A stretch of 64,000 nucleotides of DNA, taken from positions 1,426,001 through 1,490,000 of the forward strand of contig NZ_FNCZ01000001.1 in the NCBI RefSeq assembly GCF_900099995.1, read 5' to 3'. This document shows positions 55,343-63,489 of the stretch, piece after piece. Numbering within the stretch: position 1 is the stretch's first letter; the number at the start of each line of letters is the position of its first letter. This stretch comes from Winogradskyella thalassocola (GTDB lineage: Bacteria > Bacteroidota > Bacteroidia > Flavobacteriales > Flavobacteriaceae). Made by a program: the position numbers and the translations under genes. The notes beneath the pieces are model-generated. The model was not told the origin of the DNA. It searched no databases and saw only the letters and a program-made list of their open reading frames with translations.

Positions 55343-55365
55343 AATCCTAAAATCATTTTAGGATT
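55343..55365 (-). promoter_or_regulatory. hairpin in the pnp leader
   Basis: Arms AATCCTAAAA (55343-55352) and TTTTAGGATT (55356-55365) make a perfect ten-base stem with a three-base loop, 78 bases before the pnp start. It lies between the rpsO terminator and pnp, so it is probably in the pnp leader and may be a stability or autoregulation element. Confidence 0.45.
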
Positions 55366-55422
55366 TTTCTGCTATTTTTTCTACGATTGTTTTACTCTTA
55401 CGTTTGAGTTGTATAAAAACAA

Positions 55423-55448
55423 AAAGCCACGCTAAATGCGTGGCCTTT
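55423..55448 (-). terminator. intrinsic terminator after rpsO
   Basis: Arms GCCACGC (55426-55432) and GCGTGGC (55438-55444) with flanking A and T runs lie 10 bases past the rpsO stop. Partial read-through into pnp is possible. Confidence 0.8.
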
Positions 55449-55457
55449 ATATTGAGA

Positions 55458-55727
55458 TTATTTTCTTAATCCTAATTCTTTAACTATCGCACGATATCTT
55501 AAGATATCTTTCTTAGTTAAGTAATCTAATAAGCTTCTTCTTTTACCTACTAACTTTACTAATGAACGCTCAGTGTTAAAATCTTTACGATTTTTCTTTA
55601 AGTGCTCTGTTAAGTGATTAATTCTTGCCGTAAATAATGCAATCTGTCCTTCTGCAGAACCAGTATTCTTTGCATTACCACCATGTTTTGTAAAGATTTC
55701 CTCTTTACCTTTTTGATCTAAATACAT
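55458..55727 (-). CDS. rpsO: 30S ribosomal protein S15
   Basis: This 89-residue protein has the normal S15 length. Motifs are TGSAEGQIALFTARINHLTEHL in two parts (TGSAEGQIALF; INHLTEHL), KDFNTERSLVKLVGKRRSLLDYL (KRRSLLDYL) and a final YRAIVKELGLRK. A longer frame begins at 55784, but its first codons overlap a -7 promoter element, and S15 begins at MYLDQKGKEEIF, so 55727 is the start. It binds 16S rRNA in the small subunit. Confidence 0.96.
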   Translation of the reverse strand: MYLDQKGKEEIFTKHGGNAKNTGSAEGQIALFTARINHLTEHLKKNRKDFNTERSLVKLVGKRRSLLDYLTKKDILRYRAIVKELGLRK

Positions 55728-55781
55728 GCTAATATTGTTGTAAATGATTTTTATGTACACGAAAGCCTCTCTTTCGAGCGG

Positions 55782-55789
55782 CAAATATA
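55782..55789 (-). promoter_or_regulatory. -7 promoter element of rpsO
   Basis: TATATTTG on the minus strand (55789-55782) matches TAnnTTTG and lies 54 bases before the rpsO start. It overlaps the upstream ATG at 55784, ruling out the longer start for this transcript. Confidence 0.65.
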
Positions 55790-55918
55790 CTACTTTTTTG
55801 TGATTTGGGATTTTTTTCGTAACTTTTTGATATCCTAAAGAGTATAATTATGTCCTAACTAAGATTTCCCTAATAACAAAATAGCTTTCAATTGATTAAT
55901 CCTTATTAAACGATATGT

Positions 55919-57025
55919 ATGAAAGTTTCAAATCATTTGCGGAATTTCTCTAATGCTTACGATGTTTTAGAGCGCACGTTTAACAATACTTATAATGGTA
56001 TTGCTATTGTGAATTTAAATGGGAATTGGTTAAAAGTTAATGAGAGTGTCTGCGATATTTTTGGATATACACGATGGGAACTCTTTAATATGGACATTCA
56101 TAATATTGTCTATGCCCAAGATCTTGGTGTTCACGAAGAAAAATTTGAAAATCTTATTGATGGTAACATTGATAAATACCGTGTAAAGCAACGTTATTTT
56201 CATAAGGATGGCTCTATCCTTTGGATGTTAATCTCAGTGTCTTTAGTCTATTTCAAGGAAGGAAGGCCACATATGATATGGCAGTTTACAGATATTACCA
56301 ATCGTAAAAAAAGTGAGGATAAGTTAAAAACCATGCTTAGTGTGGCGAAAGAACAAAACGAAAGATTAACATCGTTTGCTAATATTGTTACTCATAATTT
56401 AAGATCACATTCGGGTAACTTAACGTCTTTAACCGAGTTTTTAGAGGAAGATTATTCTAACTTGAAAGATAATGAGAATTATCAATTACTAAAAAGAGCC
56501 ATCGACAACCTACAAGAAACGGTATCGCATTTGACAGAAGTTGCCAAGATTAGAGAAATTGAGGATTCTAAGATGGAAGTGCTCAATTTATATGATTATA
56601 CCGAAAAAGCCACTTACAATATTATTGCATTAGCGCAAAATGCTGAAGCTATCATATATAATCTCATAGATGAAACTATATGTGTAAAAGCCATACCAGC
56701 GTATTTAGATAGTATAATTCTTAATTTTATTACTAATGCAATAAAATATAAATCTGAAAAAAGAAAACCTATCATAGAGTTAAGTTCTGTATTTCAGAAT
56801 GATTATGTAGTCCTCAAAATTAAGGATAACGGGTTGGGAATTGACTTAGAAAAATTTGGAGACAAACTATTTCAGATGTATAACACCTTTCATTGTAATG
56901 AAGATGCGATTGGTATTGGACTGTTTATAACTAAGAATCATATTGAATCTTTAGGAGGAAAAGTAGAGGTGAAGAGTGAAGTAGATATAGGAACAGAATT
57001 TACCATTTATTTTAAGAAACCTTAG
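55919..57025 (+). CDS. PAS domain sensor histidine kinase
   Basis: This 368-residue soluble kinase has a PAS domain at about 12-135 (IAIVNLNGNWLKVNESVCDI; ending IWQFTDITNRKKSE). The dimerisation/H-box is at about 150-215, with His in THNLRSHSGNLTSL. The HATPase domain follows to the end (N box NFITNAIKYKSE, G1 KDNGLGIDLE, G2 GIGLFITKNHIESLGG). The H-box has Asn where Asp or Glu usually follows the His. No membrane segments and no response regulator are nearby. It is a paralogue of the next gene. Confidence 0.88.
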   Translation: MKVSNHLRNFSNAYDVLERTFNNTYNGIAIVNLNGNWLKVNESVCDIFGYTRWELFNMDIHNIVYAQDLGVHEEKFENLIDGNIDKYRVKQRYFHKDGSILWMLISVSLVYFKEGRPHMIWQFTDITNRKKSEDKLKTMLSVAKEQNERLTSFANIVTHNLRSHSGNLTSLTEFLEEDYSNLKDNENYQLLKRAIDNLQETVSHLTEVAKIREIEDSKMEVLNLYDYTEKATYNIIALAQNAEAIIYNLIDETICVKAIPAYLDSIILNFITNAIKYKSEKRKPIIELSSVFQNDYVVLKIKDNGLGIDLEKFGDKLFQMYNTFHCNEDAIGIGLFITKNHIESLGGKVEVKSEVDIGTEFTIYFKKP

Positions 57026-57126
57026 ATTCATTTTATTTAATGCTGTTTGAATTAATACGTTGTGAAATTTTAGCTTTTATGATAACATAATAATCTATTG
57101 AGTTAAAACTAATTTATAGTATAATC

Positions 57127-57134
57127 TAAATTTG
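57127..57134 (+). promoter_or_regulatory. -7 promoter element of the second histidine kinase
   Basis: TAAATTTG matches TAnnTTTG, 24 bases before the ATG at 57159. It covers the in-frame TTG at 57132, so that codon is not the start. It indicates separate transcription of the second kinase. Confidence 0.6.
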
Positions 57135-57158
57135 TTATTCAATACTCAACGCTATTTC

Positions 57159-58271
57159 ATGCCGAAAAATCTCGATCGCTTAAAAAACAAAGTATTTCAA
57201 AATATTTTTGATAATGCAAATGGAGGGATTTCTATTGTGAGTCCTGAAGGAGTATGGATTAAGGTTAATAAAAGTATTATAGACTTATTAGGGTATGAGG
57301 AAGCGGAATTGTATCAGCTCAATTTCAGAGATATTACGCATCGTGATGACCTAGAATTGGACTTAGCATATATGAAGCAATTAATTGATGGGGAGATTGA
57401 GAACTATCAAATAGAGAAAAGGTATTTTCATAAGAATGGTTATGTCGTTTGGGCGCTATTATCCGTTTCGTTAGTTAGAGATGAAGCTAATGAACCTATC
57501 TATTTTATTGCTCAAATAACAGATATATCGACTCAAAAATCCGCAACATGGCATTTGGAGTTTTTAATGAATGTTATTAAAGGTCAAAATGAAAAATTAA
57601 AAGATTTCGCGCATATTGCTACTCACGATATTAGAACGCATGTTGGTAATTTATTTTCGATTACTGAATTTCTTGAAGAAGAATTTGAAGGCACTTTAAA
57701 ATCTAGTGAAAATTATAAAATGTTAAAGGGGTCTTTGACTAATCTCGATGAAACAATAAATCATCTTAATTTAATGAGATTAGACAAGCCTAAAAAATTT
57801 AATATTTTAAACAAGCTGTCGTTGCATAAGTATATCGAAAACTCAATTTATAACGTCAGTGCTATTGCGAAAAGGGAAAAGTGTAAAATTATAAATAAGG
57901 TCGATAGAGGATTTTCAATTATGGGAATTGAAGCTTATATTGATAGTATTATTCTCAACTTTCTTACAAATTCAATAAAATATAAATCAGCGGAGAGATT
58001 GGCAACTATTGAACTTTCAAGTAGCTTAATAGATGAGTTCGTCGTGCTTAAGATTAAAGATAATGGTTTAGGTATTGATTTAAAATCTAATTATAATAAG
58101 CTTTTTACATTAAATGGGACTTTTCATAAACATCCAGACTCGAGAGGAGTTGGTTTGTATATTACTAAGAATCATATTGAAAGTATAGGTGGTAAAATTG
58201 AAGTAGAAAGTAAAGTTAATGAAGGCACTTGTTTTTCTGTTTACTTTTTAAGTGGCTTAAATACTGCTTAG
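57159..58271 (+). CDS. PAS domain sensor histidine kinase, paralogue
   Basis: This 370-residue kinase has the same layout as the preceding gene: PAS (ISIVSPEGVWIKVNKSIIDL to AQITDISTQKSA), H-box THDIRTHVGNLFSI with the normal His-Asp, then HATPase (NFLTNSIKYKSAER, KDNGLGIDLKSN, GVGLYITKNHIESIGG). Identity with its neighbour is clear along the full length. The ATG at 57159 is chosen because a -7 element precedes it. Soluble; the signal and the regulator partner are unknown. Confidence 0.88.
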   Translation: MPKNLDRLKNKVFQNIFDNANGGISIVSPEGVWIKVNKSIIDLLGYEEAELYQLNFRDITHRDDLELDLAYMKQLIDGEIENYQIEKRYFHKNGYVVWALLSVSLVRDEANEPIYFIAQITDISTQKSATWHLEFLMNVIKGQNEKLKDFAHIATHDIRTHVGNLFSITEFLEEEFEGTLKSSENYKMLKGSLTNLDETINHLNLMRLDKPKKFNILNKLSLHKYIENSIYNVSAIAKREKCKIINKVDRGFSIMGIEAYIDSIILNFLTNSIKYKSAERLATIELSSSLIDEFVVLKIKDNGLGIDLKSNYNKLFTLNGTFHKHPDSRGVGLYITKNHIESIGGKIEVESKVNEGTCFSVYFLSGLNTA

Positions 58272-58315
58272 CTTTGATAATGTATTGTTTCAAGATTAAA
58301 AATTAAAGCAAAAAA

Positions 58316-58337
58316 AAAGAGGTTATTACACCTCTTT
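58316..58337 (-). terminator. intrinsic terminator after accD
   Basis: Arms AAAGAGGT (58316-58323) and ACCTCTTT (58330-58337) with a six-base loop lie 20 bases past the accD stop on the minus strand, beside a long A run that gives the transcript's T run. It may also stop the plus-strand kinase gene. Confidence 0.75.
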
Positions 58338-58356
58338 CTTCGTCTTCTATTTCTAT

Positions 58357-59214
58357 TTAAGCCCGTACAGGTTGATTTTTTATTAAATCAATATATAAAT
58401 TAACACGTTTCTTAAGGTCTTTACGATGTGTAATAAAATCTAAGAACCCATGTTCTAATAAAAATTCAGAAGTTTGAAATCCTTCTGGTAACTCTTTTCC
58501 TGTAGTATCTCTTACAATTCTAGGACCAGCAAAACCAATTAATGCACCAGGTTCTGCAATATTAATATCTCCTAGCATAGCGAAAGATGCTGTTGTACCA
58601 CCTGTTGTTGGGTCTGTACATAAAGAAATATAAGGAATGCCAGCATCTGCCATCTGAGCTAACTTCACTGACGTTTTAGCCAATTGCATTAAAGATAAAG
58701 CGGCTTCCATCATACGTGCACCACCAGATTTGCTAATAATCATTAAAGGTGTTTTCTTCTTTATAGCATAGTCTGCAGCTCTTGCTATTTTTTCACCTAC
58801 AACAGATCCCATAGAACCTCCAATAAAGGCAAAATCCATACAGGCAATAACTAAATCTTGTCCATTAGATTTACCAACAGCTGTGCGTACCGCATCTTTA
58901 AGATTCGTTTTGGCTTGTGCAGCTTTTAAACGTTCTGGATATTTCTTAGTGTCTTCAAATTTAAGTGGATCCTTAGATGTTAAATTCGCATCTAATTCCG
59001 TATACTTATTATCATCAAACAAAATTTGAAAATATTCATTACTTCCAATTCTTACATGGTATCCATCCTCAGGACTCACATAAAAATTTTGTTCAAGTTC
59101 TTTAGTATCTATTATTTTACCTGTTGGTGATTTATACCAAAGTCCTTTAGGGGTATCTTTTTTTTCTTCTGTTGAGGTATGAATACCTTTATCTTTTCTT
59201 TTAAACCAAGCCAT
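58357..59214 (-). CDS. accD: acetyl-CoA carboxylase carboxyltransferase subunit beta
   Basis: This 285-residue AccD makes malonyl-CoA together with AccA. Core motifs are [53 protein letters not shown] and [13 protein letters not shown]. The N-terminal zinc ribbon region (residues 1-60, [12 protein letters not shown]) aligns by its flanking sequence but has no Cys at all, whereas the classical protein has four. The length is normal. It has its own terminator; accA is not in the window. Confidence 0.94.
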   Translation of the reverse strand: MAWFKRKDKGIHTSTEEKKDTPKGLWYKSPTGKIIDTKELEQNFYVSPEDGYHVRIGSNEYFQILFDDNKYTELDANLTSKDPLKFEDTKKYPERLKAAQAKTNLKDAVRTAVGKSNGQDLVIACMDFAFIGGSMGSVVGEKIARAADYAIKKKTPLMIISKSGGARMMEAALSLMQLAKTSVKLAQMADAGIPYISLCTDPTTGGTTASFAMLGDINIAEPGALIGFAGPRIVRDTTGKELPEGFQTSEFLLEHGFLDFITHRKDLKKRVNLYIDLIKNQPVRA

Positions 59215-59513
59215 ATTAGGTTACGATTTTAATCCTTCGATAATACTACTTAGATGCTTTGGCTATGTTCAGCAAAAGCTCTAACTAATTAGAGTCTTAG
59301 GACAGGTTTACGATTATTGATTTTAATCTCTAATCGGTATTTTTAGTTAGTTATATTTTGCTATTAAAAAGCGTACAAAATTACTATTTTATTAAACATA
59401 ACTCAAAAATAGAGAAAAGTATCTCAATATTCGAGTTTTATCAATCAAATAAAAACCCATTAAAACTCTGATTACAAGTTCTAATGGGTCAATAAATATT
59501 TACAAAAATAAAC
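59215..59513. other. intergenic region between accD and the aldolase gene
   Basis: The region (299 bases) contains the aldolase terminator at 59455-59489 and a weak hairpin CTCTAA/TTAGAG (59279-59294). No reading frame or clear -7 element for accD is seen. Confidence 0.45.
59455..59489 (-). terminator. hairpin terminator after the aldolase gene
   Basis: Outer arms ACCCATTA and TAATGGGT (59455-59462 and 59482-59489) enclose an inner AACT/AGTT pairing. It lies 25 bases past the minus-strand stop and is followed by an A/T-rich stretch. Confidence 0.7.
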
Positions 59514-60581
59514 TTATAATGTGTTTACATTGTTTAAATCTTCGAATGCTTTTTTAAGTCTTTCTACAAAAGCATCTTCACCTTTACGCAACCAAACGCG
59601 AGGATCATAGTACTTTTTGTTTGGTACATCATCTCCATCAGGATTTCCAATTTGAGTTTGTAAGTAGTCTTTATTGTCTTGGACGTAATCTCTAACACCA
59701 CTTAAAAATGCATATTGCATATCGGTATCAATATTCATTTTAATAACACCATAACCAATTGCTTCTCTAATTTCTTCTACTGTAGAACCCGATCCACCAT
59801 GGAAAACAAAATCAATGTGATTATGAGGTAAATTATGTTTTTTAGATAAGAATTCTTGAGAGTTCTTTAAGATTTTTGGCGTTAATTTTACGTTACCAGG
59901 CTTATAAACTCCATGAACATTACCAAATGCAGCAGCGATTGTAAATTGATCACTTACTTTGCTTAATTCTTCGTAAGCATATGCTACTTCTTCTGGTTGT
60001 GTGTATAGTTTAGAATCATCGACATCTGTATTATCTACACCATCTTCTTCTCCACCAGTAATACCTAATTCAATCTCTAATGTCATACCCATTTTGCTCA
60101 TGCGCTCAAGATATTTTTTACAGATTTCTATATTTTCTTCAATTGGTTCTTCAGATAAATCAATCATGTGAGAACTGTATAAAGATTTTCCTGTTTCTTT
60201 AAAATGTTGTTCACTTGCATCCAATAAACCATCAATCCAAGGCAATAATTTTTTAGCACAATGGTCTGTATGTAAAATTACAGGTACACCATAAGCTTCC
60301 GCCATAAGATGAATATGTTTAGCGCCTGCAATAGAACCTGCGATAGCCGCTTTTTGATCTTCGTTACTTAAACTTTTACCTGCATTAAATTGTGCTCCTC
60401 CATTAGAAAATTGAATTATAACAGGTGCATTTAATGCTTTTGCAGTTTCTAAAACAGCATTAATTGTGTTCGAGCCAATGACATTTACAGCTGGTAAAGC
60501 ATAGCCTTTTTCTTTAGCATGTTTAAAAATATTCTGAACTTCTTTTCCTGTGGCAACTCCAGGTTTAATATTATGACTCAT
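59514..60581 (-). CDS. fbaA: class II fructose-bisphosphate aldolase
   Basis: This 355-residue zinc aldolase of the E. coli FbaA type cleaves fructose-1,6-bisphosphate in glycolysis and gluconeogenesis. It has HTDHCAKK (zinc His and catalytic Asp, about 107-114), a Glu-rich metal site ELGITGGEEDGVDN, FHGGSGST for phosphate binding and NIDTDMQYAF. The start ATG follows a possible -7 element (TATTTTTG, minus strand 60616-60609) by 27 bases. Confidence 0.95.
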   Translation of the reverse strand: MSHNIKPGVATGKEVQNIFKHAKEKGYALPAVNVIGSNTINAVLETAKALNAPVIIQFSNGGAQFNAGKSLSNEDQKAAIAGSIAGAKHIHLMAEAYGVPVILHTDHCAKKLLPWIDGLLDASEQHFKETGKSLYSSHMIDLSEEPIEENIEICKKYLERMSKMGMTLEIELGITGGEEDGVDNTDVDDSKLYTQPEEVAYAYEELSKVSDQFTIAAAFGNVHGVYKPGNVKLTPKILKNSQEFLSKKHNLPHNHIDFVFHGGSGSTVEEIREAIGYGVIKMNIDTDMQYAFLSGVRDYVQDNKDYLQTQIGNPDGDDVPNKKYYDPRVWLRKGEDAFVERLKKAFEDLNNVNTL

Positions 60582-60608
60582 AATTTTTGGATTGAAATTT
60601 TATGTTAT

Positions 60609-60616
60609 CAAAAATA
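60609..60616 (-). promoter_or_regulatory. candidate -7 element of fbaA
   Basis: TATTTTTG on the minus strand (60616-60609) matches TAnnTTTG and lies 27 bases before the aldolase start. No -33 at normal spacing is obvious. Confidence 0.45.
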
Positions 60617-60740
60617 CGTAAAATTTCAATATTTATGACGCCTAAACAGTTATTAAATGTCGAAAACGTTGTAGTGTAAGGCAAATAATATACTCAACGT
60701 TTTATTGAATATAATGCCTTAACAATTATTAATGGCTTGC

Positions 60741-63326
60741 TTAAAACGGATAGTTGATTCCAATGTTATAAACCGCATTTCTAAAGTTGTATTCTCTAAA
60801 CCAGCGGTTATTATCGCTTTGCGATGGGTCATACGTTTTTAAACCAATATCAAAACGAAGCACAAAGAAGTCAAAATCATAACGGATACCAAAACCTGAA
60901 CCTACCGCAATGTCTTTTAAAGAGTTGAAATTGGTGAATGTTGCTGCGTCTTCAGTAACGTTATCTAAAACATTCCAAATGTTACCAGCATCTACGAAAA
61001 TAGCTCCTTGAAACGCCCCAAATAAGCTAAAACGTTGTTCTGCGCTCAGGTGAATTTTAAAATTAGCTTCATTAAATTCGTTAGTGGTTTTAGAACTACC
61101 TGGGCCTAAGTTGTAGGCGGTCCAGGCTCTGTTGTCATTCGGCCCTCCTGCAAAGAAACTTTCAGCAAAAGGAATACTGTTAGAGTTTCCGTACGGAATT
61201 GCAATTCCGGCGTAACTTCGGAAAGCCAATACGTTTTTTCTGCCTAAATCAACGTACTTCACATAATCGATTTCTGTTTTAAAATATTGTGAGAACGCAA
61301 CGCCAAAAACTTCATAATTACCAGCATCATTTTTGGAAGTGCCTGCAATACTTGAGATACTAGAAAGTAAATTTCCGGCTAACTCAAATCTTATTTTAAA
61401 AACAGAGAAGTCGTTATCAAATATGTTTTTTCTTTTGTCTTTTTTATAATCGAAACTTGTTGAAAATATAAGGTTGTTTTCCGTTAGTCGTTCTTTTCGT
61501 TCTTCAATATTATTAACAGTTAAAAAATCGTCATCATTAGATGTTAAACTCGTATTACCAGCCAAAACGTCATTGATAAAAACATCTGCAGGAGCATATG
61601 AATCTGATAGGCTAGAATCATATAAGCTTTCATCACTTCCGATATAATTGATGTCTTGAGCTATTGAATTTAGACTAGAAAAAGAGTTGGTGTAGACCCC
61701 AAAATAATTACTAGTGTTTAAGTTTTTTACAAAATTAACGTTAAACAATTCTAGGTTATTAGTAACTGTACTAGAAGGGTACCAATTGTAACTAAACACA
61801 CCAGATATGGCTTGTTTATCTAGTCCAATATTTTGTTGGCTCGTTGCAGATAAGTTTATAATGGTACTTGGAGACATATATTTTGGAATAATCTTATCCG
61901 TGTTAAATGGACTGAATAACCTTGGAATGGTTAAACGTATATTTCCACCAAATTCGTTAATATCAAAAAAGGAAGACTCTAATTCATTACGTGTTTTGGA
62001 TGCTCCAATTGCTGCAATTCCTGAAATCTCTAAAGTTTCGGCACCTCTAAAGACATTTCTGATTTTTAAACCTGTACTGAATGAAAATCCTATAGTTTGA
62101 ATATTACTCGTGTTAATTTCAGGATCAAAACTTAAGCTGTATTTCTTTTTAGGCTCTAAAAATATATTCGCAATTAGTGTCGTGTCAGTTTCGTTTTCAA
62201 CAAAATCAATATTTGGATAGCGAAACATTTGTAAATCATTCAGGTAACGTGATGTTCTACTTCGTGCTAAGTCACTATAGTTGTCCCCTTTATTAATAAA
62301 AACGGCATCGGTAAGTGCTTTAGGTCTAAACCTCAACTTTTCTTTACTGTACAGATTAATACCCTTGTAGGTCGCCGTGTCTGATATAGCTTTAAACCGA
62401 TTGTTAAAATTATCATCAGTATAAATATTGACTTCCTTAATTTTATAGATTTTAAAAGGAGTCGTTGTTGTAGAGTCGTCACCTCTAATAGTTCTATTTG
62501 CTATAATTAAATCCGTGTGTACTTTATGGTTGGTGCTAATGGTATCCATTTCAAAACGGATATAATCTTGTCCAAAATGATAAAAACCAGTATTCCTTAA
62601 GTAGGTGTTAATGCGCTCGCGTTCATTTTCATAATTCTGCTCATCAAACTGTTCTCCTTTTTTTAGTAATGTAGAACTAATGAATTTCGGATACACAGAA
62701 TCTATGGCACTGCTACTAATAATAGGTCTTAAAGAGTCTAAAATATAGGGTTTCTTTTTTGTAACCTTATAAGTCACTTTAGCTAACTTATTACTATCTT
62801 TTTCTACATCATAAGTGACCTCATTATTAAACCATCCTTTGCTATAATAGTACTTCCGAAGGTTTTTTGCTGTTTTTATAGTTTTGTCTTCATCGTAAAT
62901 GACAGGAGCTTCACCAGTACGTTTTAGCCATGCATTAAAATTGCGTCGCAATTCTATTTGCTTATTAAATTGCTTTTTAGAAAGTAACGCAATTCTTCGT
63001 TTAACCTTGGTAGAGTCGCTTAGAATATTGGCATTTAGAATAGAATCTATATTTGGTCTGGCAAGGTTATAAATGTGAAGTTTTAAAGGAGTGCTAAAAA
63101 AACGTCGCATACCAGAGTTAACCTTTTGCGAGATTATATTATTAATACGTTCGTCAGACACATGAACACTGTCTGCAACAATTGAATTATTAATAATAAG
63201 ATGTTCTCCATCTTTAACGCGCTTTACAACATTACAAGAACTTAGCATCACTATGCTTAACAAAAGCAATGTGTAGCGATACAGGGAGTTGTAGTTAGTA
63301 AATGATGTTAAAGTGGTATGTTGCAA
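60741..63326 (-). CDS. tamL: TamL-type lipid-anchored Omp85 family protein
   Basis: The protein has an N-terminal hydrophobic stretch and lipobox MLSSC (Cys31 in the longest frame), then POTRA-like repeats (about 90-380), and a C-terminal Omp85 beta-barrel (about 390-861) ending INYPF. Barrel marks are FFAGGPNDNRAWTAYNLGPG and the AIGASKTRNELE strand region. The lipoprotein start distinguishes the Bacteroidota TamL from TamA. It acts in outer-membrane protein assembly. The coordinates give the longest frame, from a TTG at 63326, but a -7 element overlaps that codon. The real start may be a non-ATG codon nearer the signal, such as CTG at 63284. Confidence 0.88.
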   Translation of the reverse strand: MQHTTLTSFTNYNSLYRYTLLLLSIVMLSSCNVVKRVKDGEHLIINNSIVADSVHVSDERINNIISQKVNSGMRRFFSTPLKLHIYNLARPNIDSILNANILSDSTKVKRRIALLSKKQFNKQIELRRNFNAWLKRTGEAPVIYDEDKTIKTAKNLRKYYYSKGWFNNEVTYDVEKDSNKLAKVTYKVTKKKPYILDSLRPIISSSAIDSVYPKFISSTLLKKGEQFDEQNYENERERINTYLRNTGFYHFGQDYIRFEMDTISTNHKVHTDLIIANRTIRGDDSTTTTPFKIYKIKEVNIYTDDNFNNRFKAISDTATYKGINLYSKEKLRFRPKALTDAVFINKGDNYSDLARSRTSRYLNDLQMFRYPNIDFVENETDTTLIANIFLEPKKKYSLSFDPEINTSNIQTIGFSFSTGLKIRNVFRGAETLEISGIAAIGASKTRNELESSFFDINEFGGNIRLTIPRLFSPFNTDKIIPKYMSPSTIINLSATSQQNIGLDKQAISGVFSYNWYPSSTVTNNLELFNVNFVKNLNTSNYFGVYTNSFSSLNSIAQDINYIGSDESLYDSSLSDSYAPADVFINDVLAGNTSLTSNDDDFLTVNNIEERKERLTENNLIFSTSFDYKKDKRKNIFDNDFSVFKIRFELAGNLLSSISSIAGTSKNDAGNYEVFGVAFSQYFKTEIDYVKYVDLGRKNVLAFRSYAGIAIPYGNSNSIPFAESFFAGGPNDNRAWTAYNLGPGSSKTTNEFNEANFKIHLSAEQRFSLFGAFQGAIFVDAGNIWNVLDNVTEDAATFTNFNSLKDIAVGSGFGIRYDFDFFVLRFDIGLKTYDPSQSDNNRWFREYNFRNAVYNIGINYPF

Positions 63327-63331
63327 AGTTA
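63324..63331 (-). promoter_or_regulatory. -7 promoter element of tamL
   Basis: TAACTTTG on the minus strand (63331-63324) matches TAnnTTTG and overlaps the first codon of the longest tamL frame. The transcript would then start inside the apparent coding region, supporting a downstream start. Confidence 0.5.
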
Positions 63332-63489
63332 AATTTGATGAATTATTTTAATGCTATTAATAAAACAAAAATAATACCATTTCTTCTTTAGAAATAGTAT
63401 AGTCACTTTAATTTCGAAACGTTATTAAATCAAAATAGGTTTACTTTGTATAATTAAGCGTTTCATTCAACAAATGTAAAGACATTTTA

